Of a DNA stretch of 64,000 nt, positions 27,646 through 47,729 are shown in pieces. Origin of the DNA: Caldilineaceae bacterium (lineage in GTDB: Bacteria > Chloroflexota > Anaerolineae > Caldilineales > Caldilineaceae); the NCBI GenBank assembly GCA_026645575.1, contig JAPKMW010000011.1, positions 62,001 through 126,000 on the forward strand, written 5' to 3'. Both the position numbers and the translations under genes were made by a program. The notes below the pieces were generated by a model. It worked only from the letters and a program-made list of their open reading frames with translations, was not told where the DNA came from and did not search any database. Position 1 is the stretch's first letter, and every line of letters begins with the position of its first letter.

Positions 27646-30600
27646 AACCATTGCAAAGCTTACTCGCTGATCTACACACCAGCGGAGTTAGACTCTGGCT
27701 GGAAGAAGATCGCCTGCGGGTCAGTGCGCCCCCGGGCATTTTAACCGAAGAACGGCGCGCAGCCTTAGCCCATTACAAAACCGATCTGCTGCTCTTGTTG
27801 GAAAAGCAAGCCATGCAAACCATGCCGCCGGTCCCCCGCACCGGTCGGGAGCCGCTCTCCTATGCCCAGCAACGGCTCTGGTTTTTGCAACAGGTGGAAG
27901 CCAACAGCGCCTACAACATGCCGGCGATTTTACATCTGCAAGGGGCCTTGCAGTACACCGTGCTACAAGGGGCCATCGATACCATTGTTGCCCGCCACGA
28001 AAACCTGCGCACCACCTTCCATGAAGAAGGGGGCGAGATCTACCAGCGGATCGCACCGCCGGCGCCAGTGGCGATCCCCATCATCGATCTGACGCCAATC
28101 GCCGCCATGACAGTCGAAGCCGCCGCGCTGGCCCTGGCCGACGATGAGCTGCGCCGTCCCTTTGATCTGGCGCAAGGGCCGCTTTTACGCGTCTTGTTGA
28201 TTCGGGTCACGCCGACACCACCGACAGCGCGGCCCACCACAACACCGGAACATTATCTGCCAGAACATTATCTGGTAGTCAACATGCACCATATCATTAG
28301 CGACGGCGTTTCGGTTGCGCTTTTGATTGACGAATTTTCGGCGCTCTATAGCGCCGGTGTACGCGGAGAAGCGTCGCCGCTGGCGCCCCTGGCCATTCAG
28401 TATACCGATTTTGCCGCGTGGCAACGCAAGTGGTTGGGCGGCAAATTCTTGGAGCAACAAGCCGCCTACTGGCAGGTCAAGCTACAAGGTGCGCCGCCGT
28501 TGCTCGAACTGCCCACCGACCGACCACGCCCGGCGCAACAGAGCTTTCGCGGCAAAACCTTAGCCTTTACCATCGACCAGGCGACGACACGCGGGCTAAA
28601 TCACTTCAGCCAGCAGCACAAAGCCACCCCCTTTATGACGCTGCTTGGCGTCTTTGCCCTGCTGCTGCAACGCTATAGCAGTCAGCGCGATATTCTCATC
28701 GGCACGCCTATTGCCGGACGCACCCAGCCGGCGGTGGAGCGGCTGATCGGGTTGTTTATCAACACCCTGGTCATGCGGGTGGATTTCAGCGCAGGGCTTA
28801 CCGGCACCGCCTTGATCGAACAGGTGCGCCAGACGGCACTCGATGCCTATGAGCACCAGGATCTGCCCTTTGAACGGCTGATCGACCTGCTGCACCTGGA
28901 ACGCAATCGCAGTTACAATCCGGTCTTTCAGGTGATGTTTGCCATGCAGCCCAGCGACCCCGAACAGTTGCGCCTGACTGGGCTACAGGTGAAGCCGGTG
29001 AAGCTAGAGACCGACATTGCCAAGTTTGATCTGAACCTGATGATCGGGGAGAAGGGCCAGGGGTTAGCGGGCGAATTAGAATACAACAGCGATCTCTTTG
29101 ACGCGGCCACGGCGCAACGGCTGGTCAACCATTTCCAAAACCTGCTGACGGCCCTGTTAGCCCAACCGACCGCCCCCGTCGCCACCTTGCCCATGCTCGA
29201 CGCAGGCGAACGTCAACAACTGCTGGTCGATTGGAATGATACCACCCTACCCTATCCCGACACCGCTTGTCTACACCAGTTGATTGAAGCCCAAGCCGCC
29301 CGCACGCCGGAGGCTGTGGCCGTGATTGTCGCCAACGAGCTTACGAATTACGAATTAGGCCACACGCCACACGCCACACGCCACTTAACCTACCGCGAAC
29401 TCAACATCCGCGCCAACCAACTCGCCCACCATTTGCAACACTTGGGCGTACAGCCCGATGATCGGGTGGGGGTCTATCTGGAACGGTCGGCGTGGTTGCC
29501 GGTGGCGTTGTTGGGCATTCTCAAGGCGGGGGCGGCCTATGTGCCGCTCGACCCGGCCTTTCCCCAGGCACGTCTACGCTTGATGATCGAGGATGCCGCG
29601 CCCGCCGTCCTCATCACCGAAAGTGGCCTTGCTGCCGATTTTGCCGATGCCGCCCTACCGCAGTTTGCGATCGATGAGGCGTGGTCGCAAATCGTCCAGC
29701 AGCCAACCCACAACCCCAGCAGCGCGGTTGGCCCAGACAATCTGGCTTATGTCATCTACACCTCCGGCTCCACAGGCAAACCGAAAGGGGTGGAGTTGCG
29801 CCATCAATCGGTGGTCAATTTTCTGACATCCATGCAACAAAAACCTGGTCTCACCGCACAAGACCGGCTGCTGGCCGTCACCACCATCTCTTTTGACATT
29901 GCTGTATTGGAACTCTACCTGCCCCTGCTCGTCGGCGCCACAATCCTGCTGGCCGACCAGCGCATGAGCGCCGACCCCGACCAGTTGTTACAACTGCTGC
30001 CCCAGGCCACTATTATGCAGGCGACGCCAGCCACTTGGCGCATGTTGTTGCTGGCCGGTTGGCAGGGGCAACCGGGACTGCGCATTCTGGTCGGTGGGGA
30101 AGCGCTGCCGGTGGCGCTGGCTGAACAGTTGTTGACGTGCGGCGATGAGCTGTGGAATCTCTACGGCCCCACCGAGACCACTGTCTGGTCATCGTTACAG
30201 CAGGTCACGGCCGCCGACTTGGCTGCGGCGGACAGCAGCGGCGCGGTGACGATCGGGCGACCGCTGGGCAATACCCAATTTTATATTCTGGACACCAACC
30301 GCCAACTCGTTCCCGTGGGCGTGCCGGGGGAATTGTACATCGGCGGCGCTGGCCTGGCGCGTGGCTATCGCAATCTGCCCGCCCTAACCGATGAAAAATT
30401 TGTGTCCAATCCCTTTGCCGGGGACGCCGGTAACAGCCGCCTCTATCGCACAGGTGATCTGGCGCGTTGGCGACCGGATGGCACGGTTGAATATCTGGGG
30501 CGCACCGATCAACAGGTCAAAATCCGCGGTTTCCGCATTGAGTTGGGCGAAATCGAAAGCGCGCTGGCCCTGCATCCCCAGATCCGTCAAGCGGTGGTGG

Positions 30601-31294
30601 TGGCCCAAAGCGATAGCAGCGGCGGCAAACGGTTGGTTGCCTTTCTGCTAGGCGATCAACCCACACCCGCCCCGCTTACGGAAGTAGACTTTTTACCCCC
30701 ACCTAACCTCCCCCAGAATGGGGGAGGGACCGAAGCCTTGCCGACGCCTGATCGGCTCCCTCCCCAAGCTGGGGAGGGCTGGGGTGGGGTTACAAAAAAC
30801 CGACTCCCGAAAGCCCCCGCCCCGCTTACTACTGAGGAATTGCGCGCTTTCTTGCGCCCCAAGTTGCCCGATTACATGATCCCGGCGGCCTTTGTCACCC
30901 TGGACAGTCTACCACTGACGCCCAATGGCAAAGTGGATCGCCGCGCCCTACAGCAGATGACCGCTGGTGTGCTGCTCACGACCACCGTCTATGTGCCGCC
31001 CACCACCCCCACGGAAATCGCCTTGGTTGACATCTGGGCCGCCGTGCTAAAGCTTGACCCCAGCCAGATTGGCATCCACCATAACTTTTTTGATCTGGGC
31101 GGCCATTCTCTGCTGGCAGTGCAGGTGCTTTCACGGGTGCGCACAGCCTTTACCGTCGAATTGCCCATTCGTGATCTCATGGACAACCCCACCATTGCCG
31201 GTATTGCCGCCGCGTTACAGCCCATGCAGCAGTTGGCGACGCTCTTCCAAGCGCTGCCCACCGAACTGGCCGCCGAACGAGAAAGCATTGAACT

Positions 31295-31298
<4 letters not shown>
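27642..31298 (+). CDS. Single-module NRPS: docking-C-A-T
   Basis: A 1218-residue NRPS module. The N-terminal 50 residues are a TubC-type docking domain (GVRLWLEEDRLRVSAPPG region). The C domain (about 62-480) has an intact HHIISDG (His216, His217, Asp221). The A domain (about 540-1110) has YTSGSTGKPKG and reads D-I-L-Q-L-G-L-V-W for the specificity pocket, nearly the recalled glycine code. The T domain has Ser1156 (LGGHSLL). The protein ends ESIEL, a probable partner tail for the docking domain of the next NRPS. Two repeat insertions lie inside the A domain (29341-29384 and 30666-30829), both in frame and in surface-loop positions. The start ATG overlaps the upstream stop (ATGA) and its stop overlaps the next GTG, so the NRPS genes are translationally coupled. 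Confidence 0.93.
29341..29384 (+). repeat. Heptamer repeat insertion at the start of the A domain
   Basis: ATTACGA and CCACACG heptamers encode about 14 extra residues (TNYELGHTPHATRH) just before the LTYREL core motif, compared with other A domains here. The frame is kept. Confidence 0.8.
30666..30829. repeat. 150-bp in-frame palindromic insertion with 14-bp flanking direct repeats
   Basis: CCCGCCCCGCTTAC occurs at 30666-30679 and again at 30816-30829, exactly 150 bases apart. Between them lies a C-rich/G-rich inverted repeat (CTCCCCCAGAATGGGGGAGG ... CTCCCCAAGCTGGGGAGG ... GGGGTGGGG) that codes for proline-glycine-rich LPPQAGEGWGG-type peptide. The duplicated flanks look like a target-site duplication. 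It lies between the A9 and A10 motifs of the A domain. Confidence 0.8.
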
Positions 31299-41729
<10,431 letters not shown>

Positions 41730-41734
<5 letters not shown>

Positions 41735-41960
41735 GGCGTGAGGCGTGTTGCGTGTTGCGTGAACCGTGACTGGAAGCAAAGGTGTGTTGACATGTTTCTT
41801 CACGCACAACAACGATTGATCAGTTGCTCTAGTAGTGCGACCGTTGCACGCTTAGAAATCTGCACGGGCACCCGCAAGGGAATGCCCCTACAGAAATTCA
41901 AAAAACGAAATGTACGATCTGCTAGTTCACGCAACACGCAACACGCAACACGAATCACGT
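41730..41960. repeat. Inverted heptamer arrays between NRPS and thioesterase
   Basis: GCGTGAG/GCGTGTT heptamers (41730-41767) are mirrored by AACACGC/ATCACGA heptamers (41928-41960); the pieces at 41743-41762 and 41927-41946 are exact reverse complements. The NRPS stop codon (41732-41734) is part of the first array. Between them is a GGGCA...TGCCCCTAC inverted sequence resembling the end of family A. Confidence 0.8.
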
Positions 41961-41995
41961 TTCATGTGTTACGTAATGATTTAGGAACAACTACA

Positions 41996-42925
41996 ATGAC
42001 AACATTAACACGCGTCCAACAGCTTTCGCCGGAGCAGCGCGGGCTGTTGGTACAACGGATGCAGATGGCGCAGTTGCGACCGGTCTCACCGGCCTGGTCG
42101 CCGTTGACGCCGTTGCAGGTGCGGGACGGGGCGCCGACGCTCTATTTTGTCCATCCAATGGGGGGTGCGCTTTTCTGGTATCTGGCGCTGCTAAAACATC
42201 TGGGCAATGGCTACAACGCCTATGGTTTACAGGGGCATGGCCTCTTTGGCGACCAGACGCCGCTGACCAGCATTCCGGCCATGGCGCAAGCCTATGTGGC
42301 GGCGATCAAAGCGCGCCAGCCCAACGGCCCCTATACGTTGGCCGGCTACTCCATGGGCGGTGTCATCGCCTTGGAGTTGGCGCAACAGTTACAAGCACGG
42401 GGCGACCGGGTGGCGCAGCTCTTTTTGCTCGATGCTTATCTCTACACGGCGCGTTTGCCTTACCCAGGGCGCGATGTGGCTGATCCAGAGGAGCGGCTGA
42501 TAGTGCGCATGTTGGCCGCGTTGCCGCAGGGCCAAAGTCGCCAATTGCACCAGCAGTTGCGACGGTTGCCCAGCCACCGCGCCCGTATCGACTATCTCTT
42601 TCACCTGGGGCAGAGTGTCGGGCGCATACCGCCGACCTATACCGTCGCCGCTTTGGCGCGGATGTATGATGCGATGGCTGCCCATGTCGAGGCGTTGACC
42701 GCCTATCAGCCTCGCCCTTACAGTGGCAGCGCCATACTGATCCAATGTGAGGATCGCAGCGAAAGCGAACTTGTTCCCTATCTTGATTGGGCGCAGATTG
42801 TGCGTGGCGACCTCACCCGCCAGCAGACGCCTGGCAAACATAGCACTTTACTAGAAGAGCCGCACGTCCAGCGCGTCGCCCACTTGATGCGCACTGTGTT
42901 GACGCACGGGGAAGAGGGGCGATGA
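41996..42925 (+). CDS. Detached NRPS thioesterase (chain release)
   Basis: A 309-residue alpha/beta hydrolase of the NRPS/PKS thioesterase family. The ATG at 41996 has AGGAA about ten bases upstream; the frame runs open back to the NRPS stop. A linker resembling the start of NRPS modules (LSPEQRGLLVQRM) is followed by the TE fold with FVHPMGG, catalytic Ser119 (GYSMGG) and the late GKHSTLLEEPHV histidine. The sequence is closer to TE domains normally fused to the last NRPS module than to proofreading type II enzymes. It is in the same frame as the preceding three-module NRPS, with one stop codon between them. It should release the peptide by hydrolysis or cyclisation. It overlaps the next gene by four bases. 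Confidence 0.9.
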   Translation: MTTLTRVQQLSPEQRGLLVQRMQMAQLRPVSPAWSPLTPLQVRDGAPTLYFVHPMGGALFWYLALLKHLGNGYNAYGLQGHGLFGDQTPLTSIPAMAQAYVAAIKARQPNGPYTLAGYSMGGVIALELAQQLQARGDRVAQLFLLDAYLYTARLPYPGRDVADPEERLIVRMLAALPQGQSRQLHQQLRRLPSHRARIDYLFHLGQSVGRIPPTYTVAALARMYDAMAAHVEALTAYQPRPYSGSAILIQCEDRSESELVPYLDWAQIVRGDLTRQQTPGKHSTLLEEPHVQRVAHLMRTVLTHGEEGR

Positions 42926-44388
42926 TGAATCAGCGACAGGCAGCAGGACAGCCGGGCGAAGCGGCGATCATTGTCGGCGGCGGATTGGGCGGGCTGATGA
43001 TGGCGATTCGGCTGGCGCGTCGTCACTATCAGGTTGCCGTTTATGAACGGCGCACCAACGTTGGCGAACTTTCGGCCAGTCAGCGTTCGTTTACGGTGAC
43101 GCTCTCGAAACGGGGGTTACACGCCCTGGCCGAGATCGATCTGCGTGAGGCGGTGCTGGCCCAGACCCAGCCCCTGCGTGGGCGGGTGGTGCATGATCGC
43201 GACGGCTCGACCACCTTTGTCCCCTATGGCAAGCAGGCCGACGAGCAATTACATGCCATTCGCCGCCACGAGATGAACGCGCTGCTCTATGGGGCCGCTT
43301 GTCGCTATCCCAATATTCAGTTTCACTTTCAGCAACGCTTGCTGCGGCTGGAAAAGGCTGACAATCGGCTCTGGTTTCAAGATGAGCGCAACCCCGAAGC
43401 GCCGCCGACGCCAGTGCAAGCGCCGCTGGTCATTGGCGCAGACGGCATCTTTTCCGTGGTGCGCCAGCAGATGCACAAAGGGGAACGGGCCGACTATCAT
43501 CAAGACTGTCTGGATTGGGGCTATAAGGATGTGATCATCCCAGCGGGGGCGAACGGACAACATGCCCTGGCGGCGGATGCCTTGCACATCTGGCCGCGCG
43601 GCCATTGCACCTTTTTCGCTTTTCCCATTGTGGATGGCAGTTATGCCGGCAATTTTATTGCCCCGTTTACGCTGGCCGAACGAATCACTACCGTAGAGGC
43701 GGCGACGGCGTTGTTAGCAAGCGACTTTGCCGATCTGCTGGCGGTGGCGCCGGCGCTGCCCTATCAACTGGCAACACAGCCCATGGCCCATTTCATCACC
43801 ACCTATACGGCCCCGTGGTTCTACCAGGACAAGATCGTTCTTTTGGGTGATGCCGTGCATGGGGTGACGCCCTTTTGGGGCGAGGGGATGAACGCCGCCT
43901 ATGAAGATAGCAGCGTGCTGGATCGCTATCTGGCTGAAGAGGGCGCCGATCGTGCTGCCGCCTTTGCCCAATACCAGGCCGAGCGAAAACCCAATACTGA
44001 TCTGCTGGCCGATCTGGCAAAACAGAATTTTATCGAGTTGCGCGACACCGGCGGCTCGTTACGCGTGATGGCGCGTAAACGTATTGAACGCCAACTCTAC
44101 CAGCTTTTGCCGACGCAATGGCTGCCGCTCAATATCATGATCTCCCACCGTCTCATGTCCTATTGTGCGGCGGTGGCGCGTTACGAACAACAGCAGCGGT
44201 GGGCGCGGCGGTGTGGACTGGATCTGCTGGTCTGGATGGTAGCGTTGTGGCTGGCATTGGAACGCATCGGTAAAAAATTATGGGTTGCCCTAGCCCATTT
44301 TCATATCCTGAGCCGCACCCACCACCAGTCATCCAAAGCCCCATTGCCCTGGTTGACCAAAGAGCGCTCGGTATTATCGAAGAAGTAG
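42922..44388 (+). CDS. Kynurenine 3-monooxygenase-like FAD monooxygenase
   Basis: A 488-residue flavoprotein hydroxylase. The N-terminus has the FAD-binding GxGxxG at 19-24 (GGGLGG). Mid-protein it matches kynurenine 3-monooxygenase over a long stretch (GRVVHD, VPYGK, RRHEMNALLYGA, GADGIFSVVR), and it has the family signature LLGDAVHGVTPFWGEGMNAA followed by YED. The C-terminus has a hydrophobic segment (about 430-460), as in membrane-bound KMO. It should use NADPH and O2 to hydroxylate an aromatic amino acid. In this cluster it may make 3-hydroxykynurenine for an NRPS module or hydroxylate a carrier-bound residue. The ATGATGA overlap with the TE gene ties it to the operon. The family call is firm, the true substrate is not. 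Confidence 0.88.
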   Translation: MMNQRQAAGQPGEAAIIVGGGLGGLMMAIRLARRHYQVAVYERRTNVGELSASQRSFTVTLSKRGLHALAEIDLREAVLAQTQPLRGRVVHDRDGSTTFVPYGKQADEQLHAIRRHEMNALLYGAACRYPNIQFHFQQRLLRLEKADNRLWFQDERNPEAPPTPVQAPLVIGADGIFSVVRQQMHKGERADYHQDCLDWGYKDVIIPAGANGQHALAADALHIWPRGHCTFFAFPIVDGSYAGNFIAPFTLAERITTVEAATALLASDFADLLAVAPALPYQLATQPMAHFITTYTAPWFYQDKIVLLGDAVHGVTPFWGEGMNAAYEDSSVLDRYLAEEGADRAAAFAQYQAERKPNTDLLADLAKQNFIELRDTGGSLRVMARKRIERQLYQLLPTQWLPLNIMISHRLMSYCAAVARYEQQQRWARRCGLDLLVWMVALWLALERIGKKLWVALAHFHILSRTHHQSSKAPLPWLTKERSVLSKK

Positions 44389-44465
44389 GGTGCATCCCAT
44401 TTTGGGGGTTGCAGAAAGGGCTATTTAAAGCGCCCGGTGCAATTCCCAAAATGTGGTATGCACCC
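44388..44465. repeat. Imperfect inverted repeat after the monooxygenase gene
   Basis: GGGTGCATCCCATTTTGGG (44388-44406) and CCCAAAATGTGGTATGCACCC (44445-44465) form an imperfect hairpin starting at the stop codon. It may attenuate transcription into the exporter genes. Confidence 0.6.
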
Positions 44466-44505
44466 AAGAAGTAGTACGTAACGTTTACTAGAATCAGGTG
44501 CTCAC

Positions 44506-45291
44506 ATGTTCAAAAAACAAAGCCCAAGTCCAATCATTCACTTAAATGGCGTTCATAAGGTCTACCAAGGTGCAGCCACGTCACACGTTGCCTTACAGCG
44601 TATTGATCTAGCCATCTGGCCGCGTGAATTTGTGGCCATTGTCGGCAAGTCGGGCAGCGGTAAATCGACTCTCATCAATCTCATGACCGGCATTGATCGT
44701 CCCAGCAGCGGTGCAGTCGTTGTCAATGGTGCGCCAATCCATACCATGTCTGAAGATGCGTTGGCGCGTTGGCGTGGGGCGAATCTGGGGATTGTCTTTC
44801 AATTTTTTCAATTGTTGCCGACCCTCACCGTGTTGGAAAATATATTGCTCCCCATGGATTTTTTACCTGATTACAATCCAGCCGCCGCCTGTTTACGTGC
44901 CAAAGAGTTGTTGGAGATGGTGCAGATGACCGAGCATGCACACAAATTGCCGACTGCGCTCTCTGGGGGGCAGCAACAACGGGTAGCGATTGCTCGTGCA
45001 TTGGCAAATGATCCGCCGGTGATCATTGCCGATGAACCGACCGGTAATTTGGATTCCAAGACGGCGGCGCAGGTTTTCCGCCTCTTTGAAGCGTTGGCGC
45101 AAGATGGTAAAACGATTGTGATGGTGACCCATGACAACGAATTAGCCAGTCGCGCCCAGCGAACAATTACGATTGCCGACGGCGCCGTGGTGACAGAAGG
45201 AAACCGCGTGGAACGCCACAGCCAAACACGGCAGCACAATACCGATCGGACGGTAATCGATCTGAAGTTGCAGGAGCCGGCATGGGCTTGA
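44506..45291 (+). CDS. ABC transporter ATP-binding protein (MacB/LolD type)
   Basis: A 261-residue ATPase with Walker A at 47-55 (GKSGSGKST), Q-loop (FQFF), signature LSGGQQQRVAIARAL, Walker B with VIIADEPTGNLDS and the H-loop (VTHD). It is the nucleotide-binding subunit for the FtsX-like permease that overlaps it by ten bases. Such pairs export peptides, lipoproteins or lipopeptides. The position after the NRPS genes suggests export of or self-protection against the product. The C-terminal 35 residues are a divergent tail. Confidence 0.95.
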   Translation: MFKKQSPSPIIHLNGVHKVYQGAATSHVALQRIDLAIWPREFVAIVGKSGSGKSTLINLMTGIDRPSSGAVVVNGAPIHTMSEDALARWRGANLGIVFQFFQLLPTLTVLENILLPMDFLPDYNPAAACLRAKELLEMVQMTEHAHKLPTALSGGQQQRVAIARALANDPPVIIADEPTGNLDSKTAAQVFRLFEALAQDGKTIVMVTHDNELASRAQRTITIADGAVVTEGNRVERHSQTRQHNTDRTVIDLKLQEPAWA

Positions 45292-47729
45292 GCTTTGTTC
45301 GACGCCCCCGTTGGCAAAAAGTCTGGCGCGATCTGTGGCTCTACCGGACGCGCACGATCCTGGCGATGCTCTCCATTGCGGTGGGTGTCTTTGCCGTGGG
45401 GATGATTGCCGGGGCCTGGAACATTCTACAGCGGGAGATGCCGGCTAGCTATGCTGCCGTTGAACCGGCCAGCGCCATCCTCTATACGGCTGATTTCGAC
45501 GAGACGCTCTTGCAGACGGTGCGGCGGTTGCCAGGGGTGGCGGCAGCGGTGGGGCGGCGCAGCGTGGCGACGCGCGCCCAACGGGCCGATGGCAGTTGGG
45601 TGCGGCTGGAGTTAAACGCCCTCTCTTCGTACAAAACGATTCCGGTCAACCGGATCGTGCCCGTCGCTGGGGCGACCGCGCCGGCGGACAAGAGCATCCT
45701 CATTGAACGGGCGGGGCAAGCCATGATCGACTATGCGCCAGAGAAACCTGTCCTTGTCGAGATGGCCGACAATCGGCAGCGAACCCTGCGCTTGACCGGC
45801 GTTGTCTATGACCCGTTGCTGGGGCCATCGACCTTTTCCGGCGCCGTTTATGGCTTTATCAACCTGACGACCTTGGCCTGGCTGGGGCAGCCGCAGGCCT
45901 ACAACCAACTCTACTTTACTGTACGTGAGGGGCGGCTGGATCAGGCCCATATTCAGGCCGTGGCCGCAGAAGTGCGCAAGAAGGTGGAAAAGGCTGGCGT
46001 GCGCGTCTATGTCGTGTGGGCGCCAACGCCCGGCGAACATCCCACCCATGACATTGTGCAGGGGGTACTCTTCCTGCTGGCCGCGTTGGGTGTCACCGCG
46101 CTGGTTGTGAGCAGCTTTCTGGTAGTCAATACGGTGTCGGCCTTGGTAACGCAACAGACGCGCCAGATTGCTGTGATGAAAGCGCTCGGCGCTGATGAGC
46201 GGCAGTTGCGCCAGCTTTATAATGGCATGATTCTGATCTATGGCGCCGTTGCCGTGTTGATCGCGCTGCCGCTGGCCGCCGGGGCCGCCCGCTTGTTGAC
46301 AGGCTTTGTGGCCGGTTTGCTGAACTTTGATATTACCAGCTATCACATTCACCCGCTCGTCTTTCTGTTGCAAGGGGTGGTGGGGCTGGTGACGCCGCTG
46401 GTCGCCGGTTGGCTGCCCATTCGACAGGGGGTGCAGATGCCAATTCGGCTGGCGCTCGCCCATCGTGCGGACGGCGTAGATGCCATGAAAAGTGGCCGGT
46501 TGGCCGGGATCATTGGGCGGCTACCTTTTGTCTCGCGCCCGTTTTTGCTGGCGTTTCGCAACACCTTTCGGCGCAAAGGGCGGCTGCTTCTCTCCTTATC
46601 CACCCTGGCGCTGGGCATTGCCATTTGTATTGCCATCTTTACGATCTACAGCTCGGTACAGCGCACGGTGGCGACAGTCAGCCAGGCGTGGGGCTATGAT
46701 ACGACGATCTATTTTGAGCAGAGTTACCTGGCGGCGCGCACCCGCCAACTGGTGCAGAAAGCGCCAGGCGTGGCGACCGTAGAAGCGTGGTACACAATGC
46801 CGGTGCGTATTCAGCGGGCCGATGGCACGGAAAGTGATGACATTCAGGTAGTGGCCCCGCCGGCGGATACGGCGTTATTTGCGCCGATCTTGCTGGCGGG
46901 GCGCTGGTTAACGGCTACGGCTACGGATGCGGCTACGGATGCGGCTACGGATGCGGCTACGGATGCGGCTACGGATGAAGTGGTGATCAATACGCAGCTT
47001 TTGGATCGCGAACCGGCGCTGGGCATTGGCGAACGCATCACGGTTAAACTGAATGAGCGGGAAGTCACCTGGACGATTGTGGGCATTGTCCAGGGGTCGC
47101 TAGATGGGCCGCGGCTCTATCTGCCCTATGAACCCTTTGTCTATGCCTTGCGTACCGTTGGCGAGACCAACACCCTGCGCTTGGCGCTGACGGCGGCCGA
47201 TGGCGCTGGGCAAGGGGGCGCCATCACCGCGTTGACAGACTATTTGCAACAGGTGGGACTAAAGGTCGCCTATCTGGAGAGCACCGGCCAGGTGCGGGGG
47301 CAGGTTGAATTTCAATTTGGCATTCTCCTTGCTTTCCTGACCTTGATGGCGATCTTGATGCTGCTTGTCGGCGGCATTGGGTTGACCGGCGCCATGAGCA
47401 TCAGCGTCTTAGAGCGGGTGGCTGAAATTGGGGTGCTGCGGGCCATCGGGGCATCGAACGGGGCGATTCTACGCCTTTTTCTAAGCGAAGGGATCGTCGT
47501 GGCTTTGCTGGGCTGGGGGTTGGCGGCGCCGTTGGCCTGGCCGCTCAGTCAATTCCTCTGTGCGCAATTGGGCATGGTCTTGATCCAAACCCCCCTTCAC
47601 TTTAGCTTTTCGCGATTGGGGCTATTCTTCAGTCTCGGCTTTATCCTGTTGGTGGCGGTGGTCGCCACCTTTTTTCCGGCGCGCCAAGCCACCCGCTTAA
47701 GCGTGCGTGAGACGTTAACCTATGAATGA
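45282..47729 (+). CDS. FtsX/MacB-like ABC permease with two FtsX domains
   Basis: An 815-residue permease. An N-terminal membrane segment (about 22-45) is followed by an extracytoplasmic domain (about 50-250), an FtsX domain of three segments (about 255-395), a second membrane segment (about 430-455), a second extracytoplasmic domain and a final FtsX domain (about 680-805) with the cytoplasmic EIGVLRAIGASNGAILRLF motif. The layout fits the PF12704/PF02687 duplicated permeases. Residues about 545-566 are five TDAA units from a 12-bp DNA repeat (46913-46977) in the second outer domain. The start overlaps the ATPase gene by ten bases and the end overlaps the MFS gene by eight. Confidence 0.92.
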   Translation: MGLSFVRRPRWQKVWRDLWLYRTRTILAMLSIAVGVFAVGMIAGAWNILQREMPASYAAVEPASAILYTADFDETLLQTVRRLPGVAAAVGRRSVATRAQRADGSWVRLELNALSSYKTIPVNRIVPVAGATAPADKSILIERAGQAMIDYAPEKPVLVEMADNRQRTLRLTGVVYDPLLGPSTFSGAVYGFINLTTLAWLGQPQAYNQLYFTVREGRLDQAHIQAVAAEVRKKVEKAGVRVYVVWAPTPGEHPTHDIVQGVLFLLAALGVTALVVSSFLVVNTVSALVTQQTRQIAVMKALGADERQLRQLYNGMILIYGAVAVLIALPLAAGAARLLTGFVAGLLNFDITSYHIHPLVFLLQGVVGLVTPLVAGWLPIRQGVQMPIRLALAHRADGVDAMKSGRLAGIIGRLPFVSRPFLLAFRNTFRRKGRLLLSLSTLALGIAICIAIFTIYSSVQRTVATVSQAWGYDTTIYFEQSYLAARTRQLVQKAPGVATVEAWYTMPVRIQRADGTESDDIQVVAPPADTALFAPILLAGRWLTATATDAATDAATDAATDAATDEVVINTQLLDREPALGIGERITVKLNEREVTWTIVGIVQGSLDGPRLYLPYEPFVYALRTVGETNTLRLALTAADGAGQGGAITALTDYLQQVGLKVAYLESTGQVRGQVEFQFGILLAFLTLMAILMLLVGGIGLTGAMSISVLERVAEIGVLRAIGASNGAILRLFLSEGIVVALLGWGLAAPLAWPLSQFLCAQLGMVLIQTPLHFSFSRLGLFFSLGFILLVAVVATFFPARQATRLSVRETLTYE
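46913..46977 (+). repeat. 12-bp tandem repeat in the permease gene
   Basis: GCTACGGATGCG repeated about five times, coding for (ATD)(AATD)n. The copies are almost identical, so the array is recent or actively changing and could vary in copy number without a frameshift. Confidence 0.85.
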
